64,000 nt of DNA from Volvariella volvacea V23 (GCA_000349905.1 KB722749.1:363612-427611); one strand, 5' to 3'. Shown: positions 12,497-23,886, counted from the first letter of the stretch. Notes: a model not told the origin generated them from the letters alone. Translations and numbers: made by a program.

Positions 12497-14645
12497 ATGG
12501 GTGAGTAGGCGTCGTTTCGTCTCCTCAGCACCAATCATCTCAAGAAAGCAGGTATTGGACAAACGATCAAGAACGTCTTCAAAGACGAAGTCGGCCCTCA
12601 CGGTACTCCTCCAGAGGATCGAGTCACGAGTACGACATCCAATCCTGAGACGTACCCCAGAGGTCAGCCCAATCTTGTACGGTGGTCCTACTAGTGCTAA
12701 TTTCACATACCTGCATACCCTCTCTATCACATAGGCACCACCGGCGTGTCTACCACCTCTCCAACAACTGAGGTCAGGCAGTCAGGCGGTTACGGTGTAG
12801 GGGCCAATTCGACCTCTGGAGCGACAACTGGTGTTCATGAAACGGCCTCCGGTGTCGCTTCCAAGTTGCCTCCTGGCACTGGCCCAGGGACAACGGGAAA
12901 GTCTACTACCGACTATGGGACCACTTCTACCTCCGTTCCCTCCACCCGTGGATACGACACCACAGGGTCTGTCGGCACAGATATGGACCGAAGTCGGGGA
13001 TTGTATACTGAAGACAGATCCGGTATGTTGTCGCTTGGTCATGTTATTCCTGAATGGCTATTTACTTCTTGAGTAGCAGGTACAACCGGGGCTCATCCTG
13101 GTACGGGCACGGTACCTCTCGGCTCTAGCTCCCTTGGAACCGGTGTACCTGGAGCCACTACTACACGCGCCCACAATCACCCGCATTTGATGGAGCGTAG
13201 AGCAAGTGCTGGTGAGTACTAACACTTTGTTGAACTGCACATCTGAACGTGGAAAAGGCTCTGTTTCTTCTGAGGAAGAAGGCGTTGGAAGGAGACGAAG
13301 AGCATCCGAGTCCGCTCCGCGCACTTTGGATACTTCTGCAGTCACCCAACGCCCAAGGGAAGCGTTAGGAATGGAGCAAATGCATAAAAATTGTGGGTGC
13401 CTTCAAAGTGTTCAGTTCATGTGCTGAATCTTAGTGGGGCAGTCATTGAGGCGCACGAATCCGGCCATACCAAGTTCTCTTCTCGGGACGCAATGCCGTC
13501 TGGGCGCACTATTGAAGACTCGTCTCAGTTGAATCGTAAGTGCACTAACATAGAGATAAATCGACTTGACACTGATATCTCATACATAACATTCTAGCCG
13601 TCACTCATGAACGTGTTCGCAGCATTGAGTACGAGGAGTATGAACGTCATAAGGAACATGAGCGACACAGTGGGTGCAGTCAAGTTTAACTTGTTTATCA
13701 GAAATTTATCTGGGTGTAGTTCATCACGTTCAGCATCACATTCAACCCGTGACCATAGAAAACCCACTTCCTGAGACTTCTGAGCAGAAGGTATATTTCG
13801 GTTCGTCGACCGCCACTCCCATTCTTATCATCTCTTCAGAGACACCCTGTCACGCGCGTTAAGGAAAGACATGCTAATAGGTCCGAAGATGCGCAGCTGT
13901 TCGATACACAGCTCAGGGAACACCAGGACTCTGTGGTATGTAGCATTTTATTTCCATTGTACGACGGATTCTCATCGCTGTCCCTATCCGCAGGTTCACC
14001 TCGATAAAGAGAGAGCGGTACTCGACAAGGGCGTCGCCATCGTCAACGAACATGTACACCACCACATTCATCATGTAATTCAGCCCGTCATCCAGAAGGA
14101 AAGTGCGTAGCCATTTCCGTCATGACCTTTGACAGCGATGTTGATGAATATCTTAGCCATCCACCGTCACCGCATACACACTATCATCCCTACCCATGAG
14201 GTAGTTCATGAGGCCCCAATCATTCACCAGACCCAGACCCACGAGCCTATCACCATGGAACACTTTTTGGAAAAGGGTGGCGAGATGTCCAATGCGTTTA
14301 CGCAGAAATCGATTGCAAGTAAAGTGCTGAATACCGGATCGTGCATTCGTGAAGTTGAGGGAACAGGTGAGAGGCTCATGAACGAGCTTCATATGAAGGA
14401 CACCTCTGTACGGCACATTTCATGTCGTATTTGCAACTGGAGCTAACTGCTTTTTCCAGACCGACTATCCTACCACTGATGTTGGTACGACTGGCCAACG
14501 ATTGAGTGGTGTATCTGGCTCACAGGGCAGACACCTGGGTACAACCGGCACTGGTGCAACTGGAGCACAGGGAACTGGTTACGCTACTACCGCCACGACT
14601 TCTGGACCTACGTATCAACCCCAAGAAGTTGGTGTGGCCAAGTAA
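12497..14645 (+). CDS. Hydrophilic Gly/Thr-rich protein with His-rich motifs (fungal allergen-like family)
   Basis: Reads as about eight exons. Exon 1 is only ATGG; after a GTGAGT intron the protein continues IGQTIKNVFKDEVGPHG, then a low-complexity Gly/Thr/Ser stretch (GTGPGTTGKSTTDYGTT). The conserved core follows: VTHERVRSIEYEEYERH, VHHVQHHIQPV, SEDAQLFDTQLREHQDSV, VHLDKERAVLDKG, EHVHHHIHHVIQPVIQKE and HTIIPTHEVVHEAPIIHQTQ, then MEHFLEKGG and a second Gly/Thr-rich tail ending GVAK at 14645. I recognise the HVHHxIHHVIQPVIQKE repeats from uncharacterised basidiomycete proteins often labelled allergen or stress-related. Biochemical function is unknown. There is no signal peptide or membrane segment. 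The His pairs suggest metal binding or hydrophilin-like behaviour, which is only inference. Confidence 0.78.
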
Positions 14646-15040
14646 GTTGTAGAATTGTAAGTTGTTTCGTTGAACATATTGAGATTGTATTATATGTACT
14701 GTGTAATATGGAACTCTGTTTCGTACCACTATTATCTTCGTGAAATGTATTACCGTGTTCTTTGCCTAGCTTCCACCAATGTGAGATATTGTGTCGTGTG
14801 TCAGTTTGGCGCCCATCTGCTGACGGTCCTCCAGGGTCTTAATCAATTCTTACCATGCTAGACCATCTGCCCACAGAATTCCTGAAACTTGGCGGTCCTT
14901 TTCATTGTAAATTGTTGGGGTTATCGCATTCATCGTACGTTGTCTCCACTAGCGAATTAGTCGCCTGAAATAAACTCATCATCACTTCGCAAAGCCAGGC
15001 GTAGGATCACCAATCAAGTAGTTCTACTCTAATTCACCCA
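14646..15040. other. Intergenic region before the F-box array
   Basis: About 395 bp with the 3' region of the preceding gene. No conserved reading frame seen. Confidence 0.45.
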
Positions 15041-15350
15041 CTGGCAATTCACGTAGGAGCTCCAGGATGGTTAAGCGGTGACTACGACGAAGTATTAGAA
15101 CCATATGTAGGTACGGCAATTATGGAACTAGTTTTGGAAGAACGTCCTCAGCTACTTGAAATCGAGAGTAGAGTGTGCCCGGCTCCCTTTAACGGGTTGG
15201 CTTTCGCACGCACCGTCGTGCGATGTCGAAGGTAAAATTTGTGCGCTGCACGCAAACAACTCCTGATAATCGCACTGCCCTTCAGGCACTATTTCAGGGT
15301 ATTAAAGTGAAGAATCCCAAGGTGGCGTTAGATGGCACAGACTCGGATGG
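15041..15350 (+). pseudogene. C-terminal remnant of an F-box/LRR-like gene
   Basis: Translating from 15041 gives GAPGWLSGDYDEVLEPY and ELVLEERPQLLEIES, which line up with the C-terminal part of the two following F-box genes (WLRGDDESTKPYEEA, EFILSDFSQFLETEG in the intact copy). After a frame change near 15200 the line resumes as VKFVRCTQTTPDNRTALQ and LFQGIKVKNPKV, matching VEFVGCTPMTPHNRTARQ and LFRGIKAKNQGV. No start, F-box or middle part remains in frame. A weaker fragment may follow at about 15396-15560 (LRVLQLSW, WRKRP against LKLLDLGS, WKRPP). This is an old, eroded array member. Confidence 0.75.
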
Positions 15351-15583
15351 TGCGCGGTTATGAAATTCGGGCCCGCTATATCACTATGTGACCGTATCCT
15401 GAGTCACATCACATCGTTATCTCGTCCGCATCGCCTCCGAGTCCTACAGCTCTCGTGGTATAAGAACGGGACGTGGAGAAAGCGCCCAATCCAATACTTC
15501 TCGGTGCACCTGCGTTCTCATTCGGCTGTGCTGGCCACGGAATATTTCAAGTTGGACGCGAGTTGGAAACAAGTGTGCTGCAC

Positions 15584-17137
15584 ATGTTAGATAGCCTACC
15601 CACTGAGCTTCTTTAATTCATTCTACCCCAACTCGGCGACGACGACCTCTGCAGCTTATCAGTTCTGTGCAGATCACTGCATCTTCTCTCCCTCCATGGA
15701 CTATTCTCTCGTAACGAGGTTTTCAAATCGGGATCCGTCCCAAGGCCACCCATTTCGTCATCAATCAAGCAATACTACCCATCCACCGGGACCTCGGTTG
15801 TTCTGACCAACAAAACGACTCTCCTCGACTTGCGCCTTGCCCTTCCTTTTATATTCGAAGGACACCATATAACTGGTTTCTCTTACACTTTTACTAACGC
15901 CCCTTTCATTCATCTACGGAAGGAGTTCAATGGTGTCGGTCGATTCCTAGCGGAAGCACCCATCGCACAGACACTTGAAGGAATAATACTGGATTTTCGG
16001 CACGTCAAGAGTCGTAACGACTCTGGTTGGAGCCACCATTCCCAACACTCTGCTGATTTATCGCGGAACACGCAGGCTTTTCACGGCTTGCTTAACCTCT
16101 TTAACGAAGATTCGCTCAGGAAGCGGCTTTCTCGTTTGGTTTCGCTAAGTATATTGAGCGGTGACCTCCGCGATGGCATTGCCCCCGATTATCACATCGT
16201 CGAACCAAACTGGATAAGGAGTGGTTCAAACCTCGCCAATCTCACACAGACCCTCACCACCATAGCTTCTATCTATGTCCGGCCACGGTCACAAACCACC
16301 GGACTTCATACACTTAACCTCCACACCGCGTTTATTTTCTACGACAGCTTCATCAACTGGACATTTGACCTCCTTGCGCAACACTCCCACGCCATCCGTT
16401 CCCTTTCTTTCTACAATGCTGATATCTCAATTCATTACTGGCCAACAATTCTGAGCCATATCACCCTACCCAATCTAGAAGAGCTCTATCTGGGCCGATC
16501 CTTTCCCTTGATAGGGCCATTGTCCAGCTTCCTCGTCCGACACCGCTTGCTGAAAATCCTCGATCTTGGTAACAATATACGCGCACAAGCGGACACATGG
16601 CAACAACCACCACTGTTCCTTCCTAGACTCACCACCTTAAAGGGAACTTTCGCGACATTGGGACTCCTCCTCCACCCTAAATTTGGTTCATCACTCCCAT
16701 TGCCATCTCTACAGAATGTCACACTCGTGCTATTCTCCCCATATCTCGGTTCGACGCCGTTACCTGAGGATTATCGTCCCCGTGGTGCCTACATGGAGAG
16801 GCTGAATAGCCTTTTCCTAACGCTACAAATACACATAGGGACTCTAGAATGGCTGGGAGGCCGCGATCGATCGACGGCACTATATGAGGGGGCGAAGGGT
16901 ATAGAGTTTATCTTGAACGGCTGTCCTCAACTCCTTGAGACGGACGAAGCGCATGTTGGTTTGGCTAATTGGCTTTCGCGCTTCTGTGAGGTGACGAAGG
17001 TGGAGTTTGTGGATTGCAACCCAACAACTGCTGATAATTGGGCTGCTCGAAAGGAGTTGTTTGGTAAGATCAGGGCGAAGAATCCTAAGGTTAATTCCTT
17101 GGTTGTGAATGGTGTAAATGGTATACAGGGGAATTAA
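15584..17137 (+). pseudogene. F-box/LRR-like gene copy 1 with one nonsense codon in the F-box
   Basis: The ATG at 15584 starts MLDSLPTELL, then TAA at 15614-15616, where the intact neighbour has CAA (LPAELLQSIL). Beyond this stop the frame is open for about 506 codons to 17137 and parallels copy 2 throughout: LGDDDLCSL, LDLRLALPFIFEGHHITG, RKEFNGVGRFLAEAP, LSHITLPNLEELYLG, VEFVDCNPTTADNWAARKEL. There are no introns. No ATG near the stop would rescue the F-box; a late start would make a tail-only protein. F-box proteins recruit substrates to SCF ubiquitin ligases through Skp1. A sequencing error at 15614 is the main alternative to a real pseudogene. Confidence 0.8.
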
Positions 17138-17233
17138 GCTGAGGTTGGAGGTGTATTTGGTATTTGTCTGTATGTTCTTGTATGTGTGTGCTTGACAGCC
17201 ACAGCCAGCGCTGTGAACGGGTCCACCACCAGA

Positions 17234-18787
17234 ATGTTATACGATCTACCTGCAGAACTTCTTCAATCCATCCTATCTGAGCTCGGCGACGACGATCTCT
17301 GTAGCTTAGCAGCTCTGTGCAGATCACTACACATTCACTCCCTCAATGAACTGTTCACACGTAACGAGGTATTCAAACCATCCTCAGAATCCGTCCCAAA
17401 GCCACCCATTTCATCATCAATAGGGCAATACTACTCATCCACTGGCACCCTAATCGTTTTGACCAACAAGGCAACCCTCTTTGGCTTGCGCCTTGCGCTT
17501 CGTTGTGTGTTCGAAGGGCTCCACATAACCGGCCTTTCTTACATTTTTGCTAATGCACCTTTCGCTCGATTACGGAAGGAGATGAAGGGCCTCGGTCGAT
17601 TTCTCGCAGAAAGCCCTGCTGCACCCACCATAGAAGGAATAATACTGGACTTTGGACATATAACGAGCCATTTCGACCCTGATCAATACCGCCATTCCGG
17701 ATACTCCCCTCGTTTCGCGAAACAAAACACTATAGCTCTTCGTAGCTTGCTTAATATCTTTAACCGAGATACGATCAGAAAGCGTCTCCGCTGTCTAGTT
17801 TCGCTAAGCATACTGAACGGTGACCTCCGCGACGGCATTTCTTCCTATTACCACATCGTTAAACCGGCGTGGACGAGAAGTGGTTCCAACCTTGCCAATC
17901 TCACACAGACCCTCACCACCATAGCTTCTATACCCATTTTTCCAAGATCGCATACCACTGGGCTTCGTACACTCAACCTTCATTCCATGTTTGTCTTCTA
18001 CGACTGCTTCATCAACTGGACGTATGACTTCCTCGGACAACACACCCATACCCTCCGTTCCCTTTCCTTCCACAATGTCAGGCTCGTAGAACATCACTGG
18101 CCAACGGTTCTGAGCCATATCACATTACCCAATTTAGAGGAGCTGTATTTAGGGCAATCCAGCCTCCCTATAAGGCCATTGACAAGCTTCCTCGTCCGAC
18201 ACCGATCGCTAAAGCTTCTGGATCTTGGTAGTAACGTCCGTGCACAATTGGATCCGTGGAAGAGGCCGCCCTTTTTCCTCCCTCAACTCATGACCTTGAA
18301 GGGAACCCCTACGACGTTAGGACTCCTGCTTCATCCAAAACTTGGCTCGTCGCTTTCGAGTCCATTACCATCTCTGCGAAGCGTCACACTCACGCTTTTC
18401 TCCCCTTACACTAGTCCGACTCAGAGTTCCGAGTATCATCCTCCTATTGAAAGGTTGAATAGCCATTTCCTTACATTGCAAGTCTATATGGGTACGCAAG
18501 CCCTGAAATGGCTAAGAGGTGATGACGAATCGACAAAGCCATACGAAGAAGCGATAGGCATAGAATTTATTTTAAGTGACTTCTCTCAATTCCTTGAGAC
18601 AGAGGGTGTTCGCCTTGGCTTGGCTGGCTGGCTCTCGCGCTTTCGTGCGCTTTCAAGAGTGGAATTTGTGGGTTGCACTCCGATGACTCCTCACAATCGG
18701 ACTGCCCGCCAAGTGTTGTTTAGGGGTATCAAAGCAAAGAATCAGGGGGTGGAGTCTATATTCATCGACAGTATTCAGGTACTCTGA
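17234..18787 (+). CDS. F-box/LRR-like protein, intact copy 2
   Basis: Intronless 517-codon frame from ATG 17234; an in-frame ATG at 17186 would add 16 residues, but the F-box start MLYDLPAELLQSILSELG matches the other copies. Residues 3-45 form the F-box (LPAELLQSIL, DDDLCSLAALCRSLH). The remainder is a long repeat-like tail with LSHITLPNLEELYLGQSS and SLKLLDLGSN, resembling degenerate leucine-rich repeats, and a VEFVGCTPMTPHN C-terminal block. Such proteins bind Skp1 and present substrates to SCF; the target is unknown. The start lies only 97 bp after copy 1 ends, showing a head-to-tail tandem. It ends 147 bp before the convergent BTB pseudogene. Confidence 0.82.
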   Translation: MLYDLPAELLQSILSELGDDDLCSLAALCRSLHIHSLNELFTRNEVFKPSSESVPKPPISSSIGQYYSSTGTLIVLTNKATLFGLRLALRCVFEGLHITGLSYIFANAPFARLRKEMKGLGRFLAESPAAPTIEGIILDFGHITSHFDPDQYRHSGYSPRFAKQNTIALRSLLNIFNRDTIRKRLRCLVSLSILNGDLRDGISSYYHIVKPAWTRSGSNLANLTQTLTTIASIPIFPRSHTTGLRTLNLHSMFVFYDCFINWTYDFLGQHTHTLRSLSFHNVRLVEHHWPTVLSHITLPNLEELYLGQSSLPIRPLTSFLVRHRSLKLLDLGSNVRAQLDPWKRPPFFLPQLMTLKGTPTTLGLLLHPKLGSSLSSPLPSLRSVTLTLFSPYTSPTQSSEYHPPIERLNSHFLTLQVYMGTQALKWLRGDDESTKPYEEAIGIEFILSDFSQFLETEGVRLGLAGWLSRFRALSRVEFVGCTPMTPHNRTARQVLFRGIKAKNQGVESIFIDSIQVL

Positions 18788-18934
18788 CTTGTACAGTATA
18801 TAATACAGGGGATATTTTTGTCTGTATCATAAATACAATCTAAGCATGTGCCTGAGCGTGGTGTCGTTGCTACGCCAAGACTAAAGTTCATACAACTCTT
18901 CAGCACATCTCTCTGACCCTCGATCCTTGACTTA

Positions 18935-19850
18935 TCACTTCAAGATGATATGACCTGGCACCTTTACGTTCATCCCCCCCCCATCCTTTAACCGCAACAC
19001 CTCCATTTGAGTTGACTTAAGCCTCTCTTTTCCATCCATAAAGCACCTAGGGAATCGGGTTTTCAACTTGCTGATAAGGGCATCCACCACCATAAGGCTC
19101 CGAAGGTTAGCATCCTGGCGGGCCGCCGCAATGCTTACAGTCCTCTCTATACCTAATTTGAGACCCTCCTTTTCTGTTAAAGGTGACTCTCGTCTGCAAA
19201 TATCGTATAGACCTCGATGGCTGAGTCTATCAATATTGTATCTCTGACCAGCGACAATCCAGTCGGCTGGACCCCCAAGTTTTTCTACTTGGGAAAGAGC
19301 AAGTTCACGAATGGATGAAAACATCCACCTGTCCGCCAACTCCAAGATAATTGCCCAATCGTCCGCTGTTTTAGCATCATCCCTGTCATGGTGCTGATGG
19401 GCTATTAGAAGTCTCTTATTGTGGAGGGTTGACTTACGATGGATAAAGAACTCGAACAAAACATTCAAATTCGTAACCGCTTACATCCTGCAGTTCAATA
19501 GAATGTTCAAGATTTCCAGATGGTGGTGCAAGATTTTCAAATTTTTATCTAAATTTTGGGGAACTTTGTTTGAAGAGATAGGTTGGGAGTCGGAAATATG
19601 TGCACTCCACCTATGATCCCAAGAAGATGGATGAATTCCTCTATAATGGAAGCAGATGGCATAAAGGACCTACAACAAAATTTATACTTTCATCTGGCAG
19701 GTATAGTGAAGAGTGTTTTTTCTGAATCCGAGGGGCTGACACTAGTTTTAAGGGAAGTAGTCCCGTATCCATAGTGTCCGATTCCAGTGATTCCGTGACA
19801 TCAAGAATCTGAGGGGTTGACTCTACTGGTTCTGAAGGCGACAAATTCAT
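18935..19850 (-). pseudogene. BTB/POZ gene copy 1 with one in-frame stop
   Basis: Three exons equivalent to the BTB gene at 23081-23886. Exon 1 starts at 19850 and includes KKHSSLYLPDESINFV. Exon 2 gives VECTYFRLPTYLFKQSSPKF, then R and TAA at 19547-19545 where copy 2 has RKQFE, then ELQDVSGYEFECFVRVLYPS. Exon 3 gives DDWAIILELADRW and FPRCFMDGKERL, ending at 18935. Both introns keep GT-AG ends at the same places as copy 2. BTB domains dimerise and often link substrates to cullin-3. The single stop falls in the BTB core, so only a fragment would be made. It is otherwise unbroken, so either the loss is recent or the base call is wrong. Confidence 0.75.
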
Positions 19851-19894
19851 GGGAGGTAGCTTGCGAATGATGAGTACAGGCTAGCCTTTAGCTA

Positions 19895-19904
19895 TTTTAT
19901 ATAT
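19895..19904 (-). promoter_or_regulatory. TATA element of BTB copy 1
   Basis: Minus-strand ATATATAAAA about 45 bp before the ATG at 19850. The adjoining upstream bases (gcactggcgg, tactacgctt, acaactaagcc) resemble those upstream of BTB copy 2. Confidence 0.5.
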
Positions 19905-20232
19905 GCTGCACTGGCGGAGGTACTACGCTTGCCAACGGTACAACTAAGCCTAAGCCATGTCTGTACTGCGCCAAAAATTTGCATGTCGGAGGGCTTTGCT
20001 TGATAGCCATCGAGAGCTGCGAGAATGGGCTGCGCGATGATATGTCAGTGAGTGCGTAGGCTTAAACTGCCGTATGTGCTCAGCCTCGCCCATGCGTTCT
20101 GTTTATGAGCTCTTTACAACAGCCTGGGGGAATCAGAGCCTAGGCTTGTAGCGAACGAATGATTCCAAGAAATGTTTGGAGGTCGTTATTAAATTCATTG
20201 CGAGCAAGAGTCGTTGTAGGATCTCGTAACTT

Positions 20233-22924
20233 CTAATGCCAAAGAGTCAAGCAGTTGGCAATAGAAGCTTGAGCGGGTGATACCGATAGTAAGATGATAA
20301 AATACGTGCCCAAACTAGGACTAGTTATAAACAAATAATAAATCGATAAGAACACCCATAATATTATTCTGCCAGCAGCCTCAAATGACCCCAAGTTCCC
20401 AACACCCAGAGACCGCAATACGTCTGCAGCAGCATCTTCACAGGACTCAACAAACTTAGTAAACCCTCTCAACTTTTTAGCCCATCTCTTGGCATTTTGC
20501 GGCTGAGCAATTCCCAATCGAATGTCCTGCAAGCGGCTCTGAAACCAATGCTCATTGTCTTCCGTCCAAAACCCCATGTTCTCAGCCACTGCGCTCCGGG
20601 CCCATATCGAATGGAGCGGCCACCAGGACCTCTTTGCACACACGCTTGGATTTGATTCATTATTCGAGACGAGGGTGAGTCCACATATAAGGTCCAGCTC
20701 TGTGGTGCTCAGGCTATCATTGCACAACCACCCCTGAACGTCTTTGATCCTATATCCGTGACCATATACAGTAGAAGTATCTGATTGGCCACGAAGAATG
20801 TCCTCCATATTGACAGAATGGACACTTAACCTCCAGATGATGCCCCCGTACAAAGGAGCCACCCTTGCATGAGGTTGCGCTAGAATTTGCATACGTAGTT
20901 GCTCCGATGCCTCATAGTCCTCGAGGGTGAATCGATGACCGATTGGGCGGAGGGGAAAATCGAATTTCGGCGGCTTATGGATAACCTCATGGAGATCTAC
21001 CAGATAGTGAGGCTCCCATGTCTCAGGTAGCCTGCAAACTGTGCGAAAGGGAATTCCAAGCGTTAGAAACTCGCGGGCAATGTCCTTGGGGTCCGTCATG
21101 CGCAAGCGATAGCTGTGCATCACGTCTGTCGCACTATTGAACACAATAGACCAGCCTTGGGGTTGAGGATGCAGATATTCGTAGGTGCTGCCTCGATAAT
21201 CAGGTGAAATTTCTCCATAGTCAAGGAGCTGAAGAAGTGGGGCTGCCTTGCGAGCGATGTTGTCCACAATCGTCCGAGGGTGGTCCTTCGAGAGGTCATG
21301 GAGGTCCTCTAGGCGAAGACCTGTCTTGAACTCTTGTGGGATTGGTATTTCGCAGAGAAAATGAAAAAAGGCGATGAGGGCGACCGCGTGAGCGTCGATC
21401 AGCAATGGGTGTCCAGAAAAGCCCAGAGAATGCATCATTGTCTTAACCACATTGTCTGCGATTGACTCTGGTAATGCAAAGTCTATGGGAGGCAGGAAGA
21501 ACCCAAAGCGACGGTAAAGCGTCAAGAAACAATTGTCCTGCGCCGCCGATGTTCCAGAAGATGAATTGAGCTCAGCTGGAGGATTTTCTGTGGATGTGGC
21601 TGGAGATGACGGAATGGCTAGAGTAGACTGTCCACCGAGTCCGATGAATGAGTTCTAACGGCTCCCGTTTTGTCGTCCCTAACAACTTCCCGTTCGTCTG
21701 CGGCACACGGATCCGACGGCGGTGCAAAGTCGTAGCAGAAGTGTCATTCATTTATGTATGCGTCGTGGCGGATTTGACCTGCATCGTATTTAGCAAATAG
21801 GCTGTTCCAATTTGTGCCCACTTGAGTCAACCTCTCTCGTACCCACAACCCCGATTCACTCTTTATCCATTCGTGCAATGTGGTGTCCTTAAAAGGGTAA
21901 TTTGCTTCGTAAATTTGCCTACGTTGTCGATCACTAGTGCTTTCCACCATTGGTAAATTTCTTCTGCCCTGCATGCGAAGAAGGCGGGCCATATCTGCTC
22001 GGTGGTCGTAGAATTTAGCACCTGGCGGGATGGGTGCTCCATAGTGTTCCTTGATTCATTCGAGCTGATGTCTTCGTTGTCACCAATATTGCTAGCACGC
22101 GGTGTCATGCTAAGCCATTTATCTTCGCCACTTATTTCCTTGTTAGCACAAATCTACCAGAGTGGAATAGGGAAGTTTGTGAGGAATTCCAAGATAGAGA
22201 TAACATTCCGTTGGCTCGGTAGCACGAAAAGTCCTACTCTTTCAACACCGCGAATGTAGACCTCTGACATTCGGAAGTGTGCAATCCAGGCAGAGACGAT
22301 ATCAGACTGAACAAGCTCTTGGTACTCCTTCGGTGGGTCATTCGCCATTCCATGCATAAGATAGGCAAGGGCAGAAAAAGAGACTAAAAACCAATTTCGA
22401 GACTTGGTGGCTTGGCGTCGTGCAATTTCGGATGAGCGATGAGTTTTAGCATACCCGAATTCGGATGGTGATGGAGGAACGTTGACATCGTACCCTGACT
22501 CGGTGGAGTTTAAGACATGTATGATGCGGTAGCATAGTTGCCCGTATTGATCCCATTGATGAATGACACTGGAAGGCAATTGCCATTGGTTTGGCTGAAC
22601 CTCTATAGGATCGGGGATACTGGAGAATGGCTTTAAAAACGGACCTCGGAATGAGGGGTATTGCGGTAAAAATGCGAGATAGACCGTATCAGTTCGTAAC
22701 CAACGAGGTATCATGAATGACTGTAAAGAGTAGTCGCCAGCCCATGGATTAATGAGGTCGTCGATTGCTGTGGGCCTCCGCTCCCTGGGCAAAACAGCGG
22801 GACGAGTCGAGTTTGGCGAAAATACTTGTGTTCCATCGGGAAGCTGCCACGTACGAATATCCTGTGGTAGTGCACGATTACCAAGTACTTACACTCATTT
22901 GATGTCAGCGATATTGAATGACAT
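20233..22924 (-). pseudogene. Broken hypothetical gene of an Agaricomycete family
   Basis: Family-like segments run in order on the minus strand but not in one frame. MSFNIADIK (from 22924) is followed by TGA. DIRTWQLPDGTQVF and PTAIDDLINPW lead into a long exon to ILEFLTNFPIPLW. IWPAFFACRAEE then shifts frame to RQRRQIYEANYPF, WIKSESGLWVRERL and RHDAYINE, then TGA, then HFCYDFAPPSDPCAADERE in the same frame. Another frame change leads to SAAQDNCFLTLYRRFGFFLP and a 430-residue frame ending at 20233 with a hydrophobic C-terminus (IILWVFLSIYYLFI). From memory, relatives have Trp before the CYDF-type motif, so TGA probably replaces TGG. Function unknown. At least two frame changes and a stop make a working product unlikely, though missed introns could explain part of this. 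Confidence 0.6.
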
Positions 22925-23080
22925 ATTCGGGAGAGACTCGTGTGGCGGCTCGACATCACGTGTATCTGCCCAACAGCCCAGTTGAAGCTTTGATTTCTGT
23001 TCGACTCAGGCTGGCTGGATAATAGAGTCAACGAGGCCTTAGATCTAACTACGACATTTATAGACAAGCTCTACAGGAAA

Positions 23081-23886
23081 TTAACTCCTGCGTTCCGGAT
23101 GCCCAAAGCAGCGGGGGAAGTTATTTCTCAAGAAATTAATGATTTGGCTCTCTGTGTAGCCTTGCATTGCTGAGGGTTTGACGCAAATCCACTGGCGAGC
23201 CGCCGCGATGGCTATAACCCTCCTCATACCCAACTTATTACCTTCCTCCTCCGTTAATGCCGACTTTCGCATGCATATCTCAACAAGGCCTCTATGATAC
23301 AATTCCTCCACATTGAACTTCTGGCCAATTATGATCTGGTCGGCTGGGTCTGCATTATCTTTTATTTTGGATATGGCGAGTCGACAGATGGAGGCAAATC
23401 TCCACCGATCCGCTAGTTGTAGGATGGAGGTCCAGTCTTCTGTGGTCGTCGCATCATATTCTCCGATATTGCTGTTGCAATATTAAATGACTATTAACAC
23501 ACATGCCCAGTCTCCCTAAAGGAACTAACTCACGATGGGTATAGTACTCGGACAAACCGCTCAAACTCTTGAACAGTCACATCCTGCAATCTTATGGAAT
23601 CAGGAATGATTCCATGTACAGAGGCTGTAGTGGTATCCGATTCTTCGAATTGTTTTCGGAATATAGGAGAGTCTCGTTTGAAGAAATAAGTTGGGAGTCG
23701 GAAAGATGTGTCTTCTACCTTGAGTTTGAAGAGAACGCATATGAGCACTAGTTCCTTCGGAATATGGGGGCTTACGATGAAGGTGACACTCTCGTCTATT
23801 AGATAAAGCGATGAGTGCTTCGTTAGATTTGGAGTTGCGGGGCGGGCTGCTAACATTGGCGCAGGAGGCTCTGGGTTCACTGGCAT
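23081..23886 (-). CDS. BTB/POZ domain protein, intact copy 2
   Basis: ATG at 23886 (MPVNPEPPAPMLAARPATPN), then HSSLYLIDESVTFI at the start of the BTB fold. A GTAAGC...CAAG intron follows, then VEDTSFRLPTYFFKRDSPIF and RKQFEES, RLQDVTVQEFERFVRVLYPS. A second intron joins to NIGEYDATTTEDWTSILQLA and DRWRFASICRLAISKI, the helical region after BTB. The protein ends FPRCFGHPERRS at 23081. The frame is intact through all three exons. Small BTB-plus-helix proteins are a large, fast-changing Agaricomycete family thought to serve protein-protein contacts; no partner is known. It is the functional partner of the broken copy at 18935-19850. Confidence 0.8.

Noticed and set aside
15584..19850. Repeat-induced point mutation as the cause of the nonsense codons
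   Set aside because: Only the F-box stop is a C-to-T change; the BTB stop is A-to-T. There is no dense C-to-T pattern across the copies.
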